A stretch of DNA of 64,000 nucleotides, taken from assembly GCF_001375655.1 (NCBI RefSeq), contig NZ_CTEN01000001.1:186001-250000 (forward strand), in the 5' to 3' direction. The position numbers were made by a program, and so were the translations under genes. Positions 36,195 through 45,984 of the stretch are shown here, piece by piece (position 1 is the first letter of the stretch; every line of letters starts with the position of its first letter). Below the pieces are notes generated by a model. The model did no database searches. It was given only the letters and a program-made list of their open reading frames with translations, and was not told where the DNA came from. This stretch comes from Streptococcus varani. GTDB taxonomy: Bacteria > Bacillota > Bacilli > Lactobacillales > Streptococcaceae.

Positions 36195-38453
36195 TTAGGA
36201 TAGCTTCCAAATATCTTCATTGTACTGAGCGATAGTCCTGTCAGATGAGAAGAAGCCTGCTTTGGCAATGTTGACAATCACCTTGTCCAACCAAGCATCG
36301 CGGTCTTCGTAATCCGCAAGCATTTTTTCCTTGGTAGCAATGTAGTCTTCCAAATCAAGAAGGGTCATGAACCAGTCTTTGACAATCAGTTCATTATGGA
36401 GACGATAAAGTCGTTCATGGTTTCCCAAAGCCAGCAAATCACTGCTTACAATGAAGTCAACCAATGGTTTAATGCCTTCTTGCTCATAGAAGCTGTGAGC
36501 CACATAACTTTCTGTCGCGTAGAGGTCGATGACAGTTTGGCTATCTTTCCCAAAGATATAGATATTTTCAGAACCAACCAGTTCATGGATTTCCACATTG
36601 GCGCCATCATCAGTACCCAAGGTCAAAGCACCATTGAGCATGAATTTCATATTCCCTGTACCAGAGGCTTCTTTTGAAGCCAGAGAGATTTGCTCTGAAA
36701 TATCAGCTGCTGGAATCAGGAAGCTGGCTGCGGTGACATTGTAGTTTTCCACCATGACAACTTGCAAATGTGGACTAACAGCTGGATCATTGGCAATCAA
36801 TTCTGACAGACAAAGAATCAAGTGAATGATATCTTGGGCAATGGTGTAAGCTGGTGCCGCCTTACCACCAAAGATAACAGTCAATGGTCGTTCTGGAATA
36901 TTGCCGGCCTTGATGTCCAAGTATTTATAAATGACATAGAGGGCATTCATCTGCTGGCGTTTGTACTCATGCATCCGCTTGATTTGAATATCAAAGATAG
37001 AATCTGGATTGACCGTAACTCCTTGATGACTTTGAAGATAGCGTTGGAGTTTCCGCTTATTGTGAGTCTTGATAGCTTCCAACTCTGTTTTAAGCGAATC
37101 TTTTTCTTGGATATCCAGCAAGGTTTCTAATTCACTAGCATCATGATGATAACCATGTCCCAAGAGTTCATCCAAGTAGCGAGAAAGACGTGGATTACAG
37201 TGCATCAGCCAACGACGGAAAGTGATCCCATTGGTCTTGTTGTTAAATTTTTCTGGATAGAGGTCATAGAAGACTTTGAGTTCAGAAGATCTAAGGATAT
37301 CCGTATGGAGAGCGGCCACCCCATTAACAGAATAGCCATAGTGGATATCCATATGAGCCATATGAACCCTACCCGATGAGTCAATGATATGAGTTTCTGA
37401 ATCAGCAACAGACAGCTTGATGCGACGGTCTAATTCTTGGATGATTGGTACCAAATGTGGCACAACCTCTTCCAAGAAGTCTAATGGCCATTTTTCCAAG
37501 GCTTCTGCCAAGATAGTATGGTTGGTATAAGCCGTCATGGACTTGACAATTTCAACTGCCTCATCCATATTGATGCCTTTTTCTGTCAGGAGACGGATCA
37601 TTTCTGGAATAACCAGTGATGGGTGCGTATCATTGATTTGAATGACTGCATAGTCTGCCAAGTCATGGAGGTTACTTCCTTTTTCGAGAGCCTCATCAAT
37701 GATTAGTTGGGCAGCATTTGAGACCATGAAGTATTGTTGGAAAATACGGAGCAACTCGCCTTGACGGTCTGAATCATCTGGGTAGAGGAAAAGGGTCAAG
37801 TTTTTCAAGATATTGGTCTTATCAAAGTTGATGCCATCTCTAATGATGCTACTGTCAACACAGCCTAAGTCAAAAAGACGAAGACGATTCTTTGTTTCTG
37901 TTTTATAGCCAGGCACATCAATATCGTACAAAGTAGACTCTAATTTAAAGTGAGCAAAGGGTACTTCATAGGTTTTGCTTGATTTTTCCAACCAAGATTC
38001 ATCCGTCATCCAGTCATTGGGTTGGGTAAATTGTTGGTTGTCACGAAAGACTTGCTTGAAGAGTCCAAAATGATAATTGAGACCGACGCCATCTCCATTG
38101 AGACCCAAGGTGGCAATCGAATCTAAGAAACAGGCGGCTAAACGCCCCAAACCACCATTCCCCAGAGATGGCTCCATTTCCATACTTTCAATTTCAATCA
38201 AATCCTTGCCTGCATCTGCTAACTGGCTTTTGACATCCTCGTAAAGGCCCAGATTGATGAGGTTATTTGACAAGAGTTTCCCAATCAAAAATTCCGCAGA
38301 GATATAATAGACTTTTTTCTTGCTAGAATTGTTGGGTTTTGAGTTTGAACTCTGTTTGCTCAAGTCCAAAAGCGCATAGTAGAGCTCTTCGTTACTGGCT
38401 TCCTGAATGGTCTTATCATATTTATCCCTTACCAATTTCTGTAAATCAATCAT
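36195..38453 (-). CDS. glgP: Maltodextrin/glycogen phosphorylase
   Basis: The protein has 752 residues, normal for GT35. The pyridoxal-phosphate lysine lies in [20 protein letters not shown], and the region after the N-terminus, [20 protein letters not shown], is diagnostic. The enzyme removes glucose-1-phosphate from linear maltodextrins in the cytosol. It overlaps malQ by eight bases, and the pair is the intracellular degradation arm of the maltodextrin locus (malP/malM in pneumococcal naming). MalR-type operators lie at the shared promoter upstream of malQ. Confidence 0.96.
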   Translation of the reverse strand: MIDLQKLVRDKYDKTIQEASNEELYYALLDLSKQSSNSKPNNSSKKKVYYISAEFLIGKLLSNNLINLGLYEDVKSQLADAGKDLIEIESMEMEPSLGNGGLGRLAACFLDSIATLGLNGDGVGLNYHFGLFKQVFRDNQQFTQPNDWMTDESWLEKSSKTYEVPFAHFKLESTLYDIDVPGYKTETKNRLRLFDLGCVDSSIIRDGINFDKTNILKNLTLFLYPDDSDRQGELLRIFQQYFMVSNAAQLIIDEALEKGSNLHDLADYAVIQINDTHPSLVIPEMIRLLTEKGINMDEAVEIVKSMTAYTNHTILAEALEKWPLDFLEEVVPHLVPIIQELDRRIKLSVADSETHIIDSSGRVHMAHMDIHYGYSVNGVAALHTDILRSSELKVFYDLYPEKFNNKTNGITFRRWLMHCNPRLSRYLDELLGHGYHHDASELETLLDIQEKDSLKTELEAIKTHNKRKLQRYLQSHQGVTVNPDSIFDIQIKRMHEYKRQQMNALYVIYKYLDIKAGNIPERPLTVIFGGKAAPAYTIAQDIIHLILCLSELIANDPAVSPHLQVVMVENYNVTAASFLIPAADISEQISLASKEASGTGNMKFMLNGALTLGTDDGANVEIHELVGSENIYIFGKDSQTVIDLYATESYVAHSFYEQEGIKPLVDFIVSSDLLALGNHERLYRLHNELIVKDWFMTLLDLEDYIATKEKMLADYEDRDAWLDKVIVNIAKAGFFSSDRTIAQYNEDIWKLS

Positions 38454-39987
38454 TATCTGTGATACTCTCTTTCTTATTTTTCATTATTTTTTTGTTGCTG
38501 CGGCGATACGTTCTTGTCAAATCCAAGAGGTTTTCTTCCACTTGATCCGTTAATTGTTCCGCAGTCATCCGCCACACCCAGTTCCCACCCAGTGTGTTTG
38601 GTAGGTTCATCCGCGCACTTGCATCCAAGTCCAAAAGGTCCTGCATGGTCGCAATAGCCATAAAGGCTACAGATGAGAAGAGCATGCGCAACATGGTGTG
38701 GTTGATGGTCTCATCCGGTCTACGATTACTATAGTCATCTAAGAAGGCACGCGCTTCCTTGGTTACCATTTCCTCTTCGTACCAACCTTTAATAGTGTGA
38801 TTATCATGGGTACCAGTGTAGGCTGCTACATTGTTTCGATGATTATGAGGCAACTCAATACTGTCACCTTCTGGATCAAAAGCGAACTGCAAAACTTTCA
38901 TGCCTGGGAAGCCTGTAGTCTCTCTGAGTTCAATTACCTTATCCGTCACAGAGCCCAAATCTTCCGCAATAATATTGAGGTCTCCTAGGGCTTCCTTTAT
39001 GGTCGCAAAGAGCTCAAAACCAGGAGCTTCGACACGGTAACCGTTAACAGCCGTCTCTTCTCCTGCTGGAATTTCCCAGAAAGAAGCAAAACCGATAAAG
39101 TGGTCGATTCTTACCACATCATAGAGTTTAAAGTTTTCTCTCATCCGGTCAATCCACCAGCTAAAGCCATCTTCTTTCATCACATCCCAATCATAGATAG
39201 GATTGCCCCAAAGTTGACCGATCTCTGAAAAAGCATCTGGAGGACAACCAGCCACTACACTCGGACGCCCCTCTTCGTCTGTCTTGAAAAATTGAGGATT
39301 GGCCCACATATCTGCTGAATCTGCAGCAATGTAGATAGGCATATCGCCAACAATTTCAATTCCTTTTTTATTGGCATACTCTTTCAATAGTTGCCATTGT
39401 TTAAAGAAAAGATATTGGGTAATCCGATGGTAGTCAATCTCCTCTGCCAAGCGCTGACGATAAGCTTCCAAAGCAGCAGGCTCTCGCAAGCGGATAGCAT
39501 TGTCCTCCCATTCTGTCCAAGGCTGATTGTCAAAGGACTCTTTGATAGCCATGTATTCGGCAAAAGTATGGATCCAGAAAGCGTTTTCTTCTAAGAAAAT
39601 AAAAAAATCATTAGGCAGCCCTTTCGCTTTCATTTTGGAAACTGCTTTTTCTAGGAGTGGTCTACGCGTTTGAAAAACTGTGGCATAGTCAACTTCACTG
39701 GGTTTGTCCCCGAAATGAAGCCCTTCAAGGTCCTGCTCCATTAACAAGCCGTCCTTAATCAAGATCCCCAAATCAATAAAATGAGTATTTCCTGCAAAGG
39801 CTGAAAAAGATTGATAGGGCGAATCCCCATAACTAGTTGTTCCTAAAGGTAGAATTTGCCAGTAGCGTTGTTCGGTCCGAACCAAAAAATCAACAAAATC
39901 AAAAGCCTCCTGACCAAGTGACCCGATCCCGTATTTGCCTGGCAAAGAAGAGATATGCATTAAGACTCCGCTTTGACGTTCTTTCAT
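38446..39987 (-). CDS. malQ: 4-alpha-glucanotransferase (amylomaltase)
   Basis: The protein has 513 residues from [20 protein letters not shown]; a start seven codons earlier has no ribosome site. GH77 catalytic residues lie in [16 protein letters not shown] (nucleophile Asp), [12 protein letters not shown] (acid/base Glu) and [14 protein letters not shown] (Asp). It disproportionates maltose and maltotriose into longer chains that feed GlgP. It is the first gene of malQ-glgP, divergent from the neopullulanase gene, with a good -10/-35 and a palindromic MalR-type operator in between. Confidence 0.96.
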   Translation of the reverse strand: MKERQSGVLMHISSLPGKYGIGSLGQEAFDFVDFLVRTEQRYWQILPLGTTSYGDSPYQSFSAFAGNTHFIDLGILIKDGLLMEQDLEGLHFGDKPSEVDYATVFQTRRPLLEKAVSKMKAKGLPNDFFIFLEENAFWIHTFAEYMAIKESFDNQPWTEWEDNAIRLREPAALEAYRQRLAEEIDYHRITQYLFFKQWQLLKEYANKKGIEIVGDMPIYIAADSADMWANPQFFKTDEEGRPSVVAGCPPDAFSEIGQLWGNPIYDWDVMKEDGFSWWIDRMRENFKLYDVVRIDHFIGFASFWEIPAGEETAVNGYRVEAPGFELFATIKEALGDLNIIAEDLGSVTDKVIELRETTGFPGMKVLQFAFDPEGDSIELPHNHRNNVAAYTGTHDNHTIKGWYEEEMVTKEARAFLDDYSNRRPDETINHTMLRMLFSSVAFMAIATMQDLLDLDASARMNLPNTLGGNWVWRMTAEQLTDQVEENLLDLTRTYRRSNKKIMKNKKESITDND

Positions 39988-40024
39988 ATGGATGCACCCC
40001 AATTTCATATTTGTTATCGTAAAC

Positions 40025-40074
40025 GCAAACGTTTGCTTTGTCTTTATTATATAATGATAACGCTAACAAATCAA
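40025..40074 (-). promoter_or_regulatory. malQ-glgP promoter with palindromic MalR-type operator
   Basis: On the minus strand TTGATT (40069-40074), 17 bases and TATAAT (40046-40051) form the promoter. GCAAACGTTTGC (40025-40036), a perfect 12-bp palindrome of LacI-family type, lies just downstream. It would block transcription when MalR binds. Confidence 0.8.
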
Positions 40075-40187
40075 GTAAAAATTTTTATTTTTTTGAAAGA
40101 AGTTATTTTACAGGATTTTTCTACTATTATATATCTATTTTTCTGAAATTATTTTTAAATTTTTTTTGAAAAAACGAACAAAAGCTC

Positions 40188-40240
40188 TTGCAAACGTATT
40201 CATTTTATAGTAGACTAGCATTGTAAAGAAAACGTTTGCG
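40188..40240 (+). promoter_or_regulatory. Promoter of the neopullulanase gene with two MalR-type half-operators
   Basis: TTGCAA (40188-40193), 17 bases and TAGACT (40211-40216) fit a promoter. GCAAACGTAT overlaps the -35 box, and AACGTTTGCG (40231-40240) lies downstream. Both resemble the perfect palindrome at the malQ promoter. Confidence 0.7.
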
Positions 40241-40283
40241 TTATACGCGAATCCATCAATATGCAGAAAGGATATAAACTTTA

Positions 40284-42041
40284 ATGGAACTTTCGGCAAT
40301 TTATCATCGTCCCGAGTCTGAATATGCCTATCTTTATACAAAAGACGCTATGCACATTCGCATACGTACTAAAAAAGATGATATTTCGTGCATTAATCTC
40401 CACTACGGTGATTCTGTTATTTTTCACGAAGACTCTTATGAGCACCAAGTCTCAATGACGAAAGTTGCTTCTGACAATCTATTTGATTATTGGCAAGCAG
40501 AGGCCCAAGTTGAGTTTGCTCGCATTCAGTACATATTTGAAATTGAGGCTCTAGACCATCAAAAAGTTCTTTATGGCGATCGAGGAGTAGTTGAATTTAC
40601 AGATGAAAATTTTAACTTTTTCATGAATGGATTCAAACTTCCCTATTTTCATGAAGTTGACCGATGCAAGGTTCCTGAATGGGTAGCAAGTACTGTTTGG
40701 TACCAAATTTTCCCTGAACGATTTGCCAATGGTAATCCTAGTTTATCTCCTGAAAATAGCTTGCCTTGGGATTCAAAGAAATCTCCTCAGAACGGTGATT
40801 TCTTTGGCGGTGATCTACAAGGTGTCATAGATAAACTTGATTATCTGGAAGATTTGGGAATTACAGGCCTATACTTCTGCCCTGTCTTTGAAGCACCAAG
40901 CAACCATAAATATGATACCCTTGATTACTTTGAAATTGACAAACATTTTGGAGATAAAGAAGTATTTAAAAAAATGGTTGACGAAGCTCATGCCAGAGGA
41001 ATGAAGGTCATGTTAGATGCGGTATTTAATCACATCGGATACTCTTCTCCACAATGGCAAGATGTCTTACAAAATGACGAAAAATCCGCATATAAAGATT
41101 GGTTCCATATCCAACAGTTCCCCGTTACGAAGGATAACTTAGGAAACAATCGTCAGTTGACTTACCATGCTTTTGCCTTTCAAGGGCATATGCCTAAGTT
41201 GAATACAGCAAATCCTGAAGTTAAAGAATATTTACTCAGTATTGCTACTTATTGGATTGAACATTTCGATATTGATGCTTGGAGATTGGATGTTGCAAAC
41301 GAGATTGATCACCAATTTTGGAAAGATTTCCATAGGGCTGTAACTACTCAGAAATCTGATTTGTATATTTTGGGTGAAATTTGGCACTCCTCACAACCTT
41401 GGTTAAATGGCGATGAATTTCACGCTGTCATGAATTACCCGCTTTCAGAAAGTGTTAAAGACTACTTTTTGAGAAAAGGGCTCTCAACTAACCGTTTCGT
41501 TTCAGACATTCAAAGTCAGTCCATGTACTACAGACGTCAAGTTGCTGAAGGAATGTTCAACCTGTTGGATTCTCATGATACCGAACGGATTTTAACCACG
41601 GCCAAAGGGAACATCAACGCTGTTAAATCAGCATTAGCATTTCTCTTCCTTCAATTAGGTACTCCATGTATCTACTATGGAACCGAAGTTGGACTCACAG
41701 GAGAACACGATCCTGATTGTCGAAAAGTAATGCCTTGGGAACCGGCGGATCAAAATCTAGAACTCTTGAACTTCATGAAAGAGTTGATTGCTCTTCGGAA
41801 ACAACACCAAAACGTTATCCAATTTGGAGAATTCACACTTTCACAAGGAAAAGATGGTTTATTGAGGATTCACTATTCTCTTGGTGAAACACAACTAACC
41901 GCTTTCTTTAATCAAACAAACAAGTCTTTACCTATTTCCCTCAAAGGTAAAACTCTACTTTCTATTAATACTAAAAAAAATACAATCTCTTCTTGCACTC
42001 TCCACACTGATGGAGCTATAATTTTAGGATGTAATCTGTGA
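40284..42041 (+). CDS. Neopullulanase/cyclomaltodextrinase/maltogenic amylase (GH13_20)
   Basis: The protein has 585 residues without a signal peptide, so it is cytosolic. The N-terminal beta domain (YAYLYTKDAMHIRIRTKKDD) is the family's dimerisation domain. The (beta/alpha)8 part has VMLDAVFNHIGYSS, the nucleophile in DAWRLDVANEID, the acid/base Glu in LYILGEIWHSSQPW, and the third Asp in LLDSHDTER. These enzymes hydrolyse cyclodextrins, pullulan and maltodextrins. Being divergent from malQ and next to a CGTase-like gene fits uptake and opening of cyclic dextrins. No convincing terminator follows; an IS110 element lies downstream. Confidence 0.92.
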   Translation: MELSAIYHRPESEYAYLYTKDAMHIRIRTKKDDISCINLHYGDSVIFHEDSYEHQVSMTKVASDNLFDYWQAEAQVEFARIQYIFEIEALDHQKVLYGDRGVVEFTDENFNFFMNGFKLPYFHEVDRCKVPEWVASTVWYQIFPERFANGNPSLSPENSLPWDSKKSPQNGDFFGGDLQGVIDKLDYLEDLGITGLYFCPVFEAPSNHKYDTLDYFEIDKHFGDKEVFKKMVDEAHARGMKVMLDAVFNHIGYSSPQWQDVLQNDEKSAYKDWFHIQQFPVTKDNLGNNRQLTYHAFAFQGHMPKLNTANPEVKEYLLSIATYWIEHFDIDAWRLDVANEIDHQFWKDFHRAVTTQKSDLYILGEIWHSSQPWLNGDEFHAVMNYPLSESVKDYFLRKGLSTNRFVSDIQSQSMYYRRQVAEGMFNLLDSHDTERILTTAKGNINAVKSALAFLFLQLGTPCIYYGTEVGLTGEHDPDCRKVMPWEPADQNLELLNFMKELIALRKQHQNVIQFGEFTLSQGKDGLLRIHYSLGETQLTAFFNQTNKSLPISLKGKTLLSINTKKNTISSCTLHTDGAIILGCNL

Positions 42042-42192
42042 GGAGGCATTCTATATAAAAAGTCAATAGGAAATTCTAAAAAATAAAAAAACACCCTCAC
42101 TGCGATAAACTTGATAACCAAGTTAGACAATCGTCTGGAGGATGCACCTATCATTTTACTACTTTTAGTCTAAAAGCTCAATTTTAGACACG

Positions 42193-42216
42193 CAAAAAAT
42201 CTTGCCCTTGAGCAAG
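42193..42216 (-). terminator. Weak terminator after the IS110 transposase gene
   Basis: CTTGC (42201-42205) and GCAAG (42212-42216) pair. ATTTTTTG follows on the minus strand, 31 bases past the transposase stop. Confidence 0.5.
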
Positions 42217-42246
42217 TTTTAAAAATAATTCTTGATTTTATAGTTT

Positions 42247-43404
42247 TTACCTTAGTTTAGCCTCGTCAAAGGTTTGCTTGGTTTTGAGCAGATGGTAAAT
42301 AATACGAGTCAATTTTTTGGCGACATGTGTTACAGCTACGTTGTAGTGCTTACCTTGGCTTATTTTCAATCTTAAATAGGCTTTAAAATGCGGAGAATAA
42401 ATCGAGATGAGTTTAGCAGCTTGTATTAGAGCATATCTCAGATAAGACGAGCCTCGCTTTACCATATGGCCAGTATTATCCATTTGTCCTGATTGGTAAA
42501 TAGCAGGATCTAATCCTGCGAAAGCTTGAAGTTGATTTGGATTTTTGAAGTTATTAATAGTCTTAATTTCAGCTAGAATCATAGCACCAAGGCGGCTTCC
42601 GATTCCAGGAATAGAGGTGATGGGAGACTCTAATTCAGCCATCAAGAGATTCATTTCTTCTTGAACTTGGTTAATCTGTTTATCGTAGTGTTTAATGGTT
42701 TCAATTAATTGTACTAGTTCTAAGGATAAAGCAGGTGAAGCATTACCAATAGTCTGTTTGGCTGCTTCTTGTATTTGATGAGCCTTATCAGCGGTTAGAC
42801 GTTTAATTTTAAGTAATGATGAGAAGTGAGCACGAGCTAACTTTTGTGGAGAAGGATAATTGGTTAGTAAGTTATAGATAAACTGATTATGAAGATTACT
42901 AACAATTCCGTGGAGTTCAGGGAAAATAATATCAAGCAATCTGATGTATAAGTTCTTGCATTTGGATCGTGACTGGATTAAACGATTTTGATAGCGTGTG
43001 AGCTCTTTTAACTCATCCATTAATTTGTCTGTTTGATAATATTCAGGCGTGATATCAGACCGTAGTTTACGAGCAATTAAAAGAGCATCTTTCCTATCAG
43101 TCTTAGTTTTTCTGAGAGACTGTGATTTGGCAAATTCCTTGATAATAAGAGGATTATAAGCGAAAACAGTATATCCCAACTCTCTTAAGAAAGCAATGAT
43201 GTTATAGCTATAATGTCCTGTACTTTCAAGTGCTATCTGGACATCTTTTGTGATAGGAGAGAGCTGTTTTAGTTTGAGTTTAAGCTGATGAAAGCCTTGA
43301 TAAGAATTGGCAAATCTGTAGTTAATTATTATTGTTTCTCCAGTTTCATCAATGCAAGCTAAATCGTGTTTATTTTTGGCAATATCGATACCAACATAAA
43401 GCAT
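42247..43404 (-). mobile_element. IS110-family transposase (DEDD recombinase), apparently intact
   Basis: From MLYVGIDIAKNKHDLACIDE the protein has 385 residues, normal for IS110. The N-terminal RuvC-like DEDD domain has the Asp in GIDIAKNKHD, Glu in VQIALESTGHYSY and Asp pair in KTKTDRKDALLIAR. The C-terminal transposase_20 domain has ITSIPGIGSRLGAMILAEI and the GHMVKRGSSYLRYAL serine region. AAAGGAA precedes the start. The element lies between the neopullulanase and CGTase-like genes. IS110 ends lack clear inverted repeats, so the borders are not set; the non-coding part upstream of the gene (about 43405-43600) should hold the bridge RNA known for this group. Confidence 0.9.
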
Positions 43405-43600
43405 AAGTTTCTTATTCCTTTCAAAGTGAATAGTAGCTGTTGTTCGTTCCACGCACTCTTTGTCTTGTATCCTTACATAAGATAAAACGTCAAAGCGATT
43501 GGAAATGATTACTAATCCACAGCGCTGAACTAAGTATAAAACAAATCTAAAAAATAATTAAGAAAGGGTTTATACTGGCGGGAGCTACCCGCTAATATAA
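43405..43600 (-). ncRNA. Candidate IS110 non-coding end (bridge RNA region)
   Basis: In IS110-group elements the non-coding end 5' of the recombinase encodes a structured RNA that pairs with target and donor DNA. This stretch is the corresponding place here. It holds a CAGCGCTG palindrome (near 43528) and no gene. The assignment is by position only; I cannot fold or compare it. Confidence 0.35.
43567..43600 (+). promoter_or_regulatory. Possible promoter with a GC hairpin in its spacer, upstream of the CGTase-like gene
   Basis: TTATAC, a 17-base spacer and TAATAT have promoter spacing. The spacer contains GCGGG-AGCTA-CCCGC (43578-43592), an inverted repeat unlike the MalR operator. Whether it belongs to the IS110 end or to the host promoter is unclear. 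Confidence 0.35.
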
Positions 43601-43675
43601 ATATAAGGAAATAATATGGTGTAATTTTACTGATATGTTGACTGTAGTTTTGTGTATTTTAAGAAAGGTAAAACC

Positions 43676-45937
43676 ATGAATAAACATATATTCAAAAACA
43701 TAATCACCCTCACAGCTAGCGCAACTTTACTATCCTCACTAGCATGCAATGCTCCTATTATCGTCAACGCTGATGATACCTCCTTAGCACTTGGACCTGT
43801 CACCCCAAAAGATACTATTTATCAAATTATAACTGATAGATTTTCTGATGGAAATATTGATAATAATATTCCTACAGGATTTAACAAAGAACTCTTTGAT
43901 GGTTCAGGTAAAGACTTAAAACTCTACCAAGGTGGAGATTGGCAAGGCATCATTAATAAAATCCCTTATTTGAAAGAAATGGGCATTACAGCTGTCTGGA
44001 TATCTGCACCTTACGAAAATCGTGACACTGAAATTCTTGATTATCAAAAGGATGGTCGCGTTGATAAATGGACAAGTTTCCATGGTTATCATGTGCGTAA
44101 CTACTATGCAACAAATAAACATTTTGGAACTTTAAATGAATTTAAAGCTCTTAGAGATGCTCTCCACGAAAATGGCATAAAATTAGTTATTGATTTTGTA
44201 ACAAATCATACAAGTCGCTATCAAAACCCAACAGCAAATTTTAAAGCTGAGGATGGGAAACTTTATGCACCTGATAAAACTGATTCCGGAAAATATGCTA
44301 TTGATTCCGAAGGGAATCCTTACGATTTCAATAAAGACGGAATTACTGAAAATCTTATCGCTGACCCTAACAATGATACAAAAGGTTGGTTCCATCACGA
44401 AGGTGATCGTGCAGGAGATGATAGTCGTTGGGCATTCCGAAATAAAGAGCTGGGTTCCTTAGCAGATTTCTCTCAGGAAAACAAAGAAGTTGTTAGCTTT
44501 TTAGAAGGTGCGACAAACTACTGGGTTGGAATGGGAATTGATGGCCTTCGCCATGACGCTACATTACATATGAACCCTGCATTTGTTAAAGGTTTAAAAG
44601 ATAATGTAGCTGAAAAAACAACGATCTCTCATTTTGGTGAATACTTCATTGGAAGGCCTGATCCTAAGTATGGAGACTATATTTATTTCCCTAAACAAAC
44701 CGGTGTTAATAATCTAGACTTTGAAATGTATCGCTCATTAACATCTACTTTTGGAGACTTCAGCAAGTCAATGAAAGATTTTGGTGAAATGCTTCAATAT
44801 ACTCAAAAAGATTACGAGTATGAAAATCAAGCAGTAACCTTTATTGATAACCACGATGTTACACGTTTTGGCTTTGTGCAACGAGAACCAAAAGTTTATA
44901 ACGCTGGACTAGCTGCACTTTTGACAAGTCGTGGAACTCCAAATATCTACTACGGAACCGAACAATATGTTCAACCTACCGATGCTAGTGACGTATCTGG
45001 CCGAGTGTTCATGGATAAAAACAGTTCCTTTAATACCAATACTACAGCATATAAATTAATTAGAGCCATATCTGATTTACGCAAAGATAACGATGCTATC
45101 GCTTACGGCGAAACAAATGTTATGTATAGTGATACTGATGTTATCGTATTCGAAAGAAAATTCTATGATGATATTGTACTGGTTGCAATCAATCGTCGTC
45201 CTGACCAAAGCTACACAATATCAAATGTACATACTAACTTGCAAAATGGCAAGTACACCGACCATTTGAATGGACTATTGAATGGGTCAGAGGCAACTGT
45301 ATCCAACGGAGTTATTGCTAATCTTGAGTTGTCTGGTGGAGAGGTCAATATCTGGAGTTATAAGGATACATCTACTAAAGCTCCTAAAATTGGAGATGTC
45401 GTCTCTACAATGGGACGTGCTGGAAATACAGTGTATATCTACGGTAAAGACTTTGAAAATGCATCTAGTGTTAAATTTGGAGATGTAGAAACACCAATTT
45501 TAGAAAATACAGGTACTAAAATCAAAGTTCAAGTTCCAACAGAAGCAGTTCCAGGTTATAATAAGATTACAGTTTCAAGTTTATCTGGAACAAGCAATCA
45601 ATTTGATTATAATGTCCTCTCCGGCGACCAAACTCAAGTTGTTTTCCACGTAAAAGCTGACACTAATGTCGGCGAAAATATTTACGTTGTTGGTAATATC
45701 CCTGAATTAGGAGATTGGAACCCCGACAAATGCTCAGAAGCTTTCTTAAATCCAAAACACCCAGAATGGTACCTACCTGTAAGCGTACCTGCTGGTAAGG
45801 AAATTAAGTTTAAATTTATCAAGAAGGATGCCAGTGGTAAAGTTATCTGGGAAGAAGGTATCGCTGATAGAAGCGTTGTCTCTTCAGATGACTCTGCTGG
45901 TGTTATAGACACTCCAATATATAACTGGGGTCAATAA
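43676..45937 (+). CDS. Secreted CGTase-like alpha-amylase with TIG and starch-binding (CBM20) domains
   Basis: The protein has 753 residues with a Sec signal peptide of about 32 residues. Its layout is that of cyclodextrin glucanotransferases and maltogenic amylases (GH13_2): catalytic A/B/C domains, an IPT/TIG domain (about 569-650) and a C-terminal CBM20 (about 652-753; GENIYVVGNIPELGDWNPDK). Catalytic residues are Asp294 (DGLRHDATLHM), Glu322 (HFGEYFIG) and Asp394 (FIDNHDVTRF). The aromatic residue that guides cyclisation in CGTases is replaced by Gly260 in KELGSLADF. A start 8 codons earlier (GTG) is less likely. It probably digests starch outside the cell for MalX uptake. Confidence 0.9.
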   Translation: MNKHIFKNIITLTASATLLSSLACNAPIIVNADDTSLALGPVTPKDTIYQIITDRFSDGNIDNNIPTGFNKELFDGSGKDLKLYQGGDWQGIINKIPYLKEMGITAVWISAPYENRDTEILDYQKDGRVDKWTSFHGYHVRNYYATNKHFGTLNEFKALRDALHENGIKLVIDFVTNHTSRYQNPTANFKAEDGKLYAPDKTDSGKYAIDSEGNPYDFNKDGITENLIADPNNDTKGWFHHEGDRAGDDSRWAFRNKELGSLADFSQENKEVVSFLEGATNYWVGMGIDGLRHDATLHMNPAFVKGLKDNVAEKTTISHFGEYFIGRPDPKYGDYIYFPKQTGVNNLDFEMYRSLTSTFGDFSKSMKDFGEMLQYTQKDYEYENQAVTFIDNHDVTRFGFVQREPKVYNAGLAALLTSRGTPNIYYGTEQYVQPTDASDVSGRVFMDKNSSFNTNTTAYKLIRAISDLRKDNDAIAYGETNVMYSDTDVIVFERKFYDDIVLVAINRRPDQSYTISNVHTNLQNGKYTDHLNGLLNGSEATVSNGVIANLELSGGEVNIWSYKDTSTKAPKIGDVVSTMGRAGNTVYIYGKDFENASSVKFGDVETPILENTGTKIKVQVPTEAVPGYNKITVSSLSGTSNQFDYNVLSGDQTQVVFHVKADTNVGENIYVVGNIPELGDWNPDKCSEAFLNPKHPEWYLPVSVPAGKEIKFKFIKKDASGKVIWEEGIADRSVVSSDDSAGVIDTPIYNWGQ

Positions 45938-45984
45938 TTTCATTATTTCATAATTCAATACATTAAAATAGGAGGAAAATCGTT

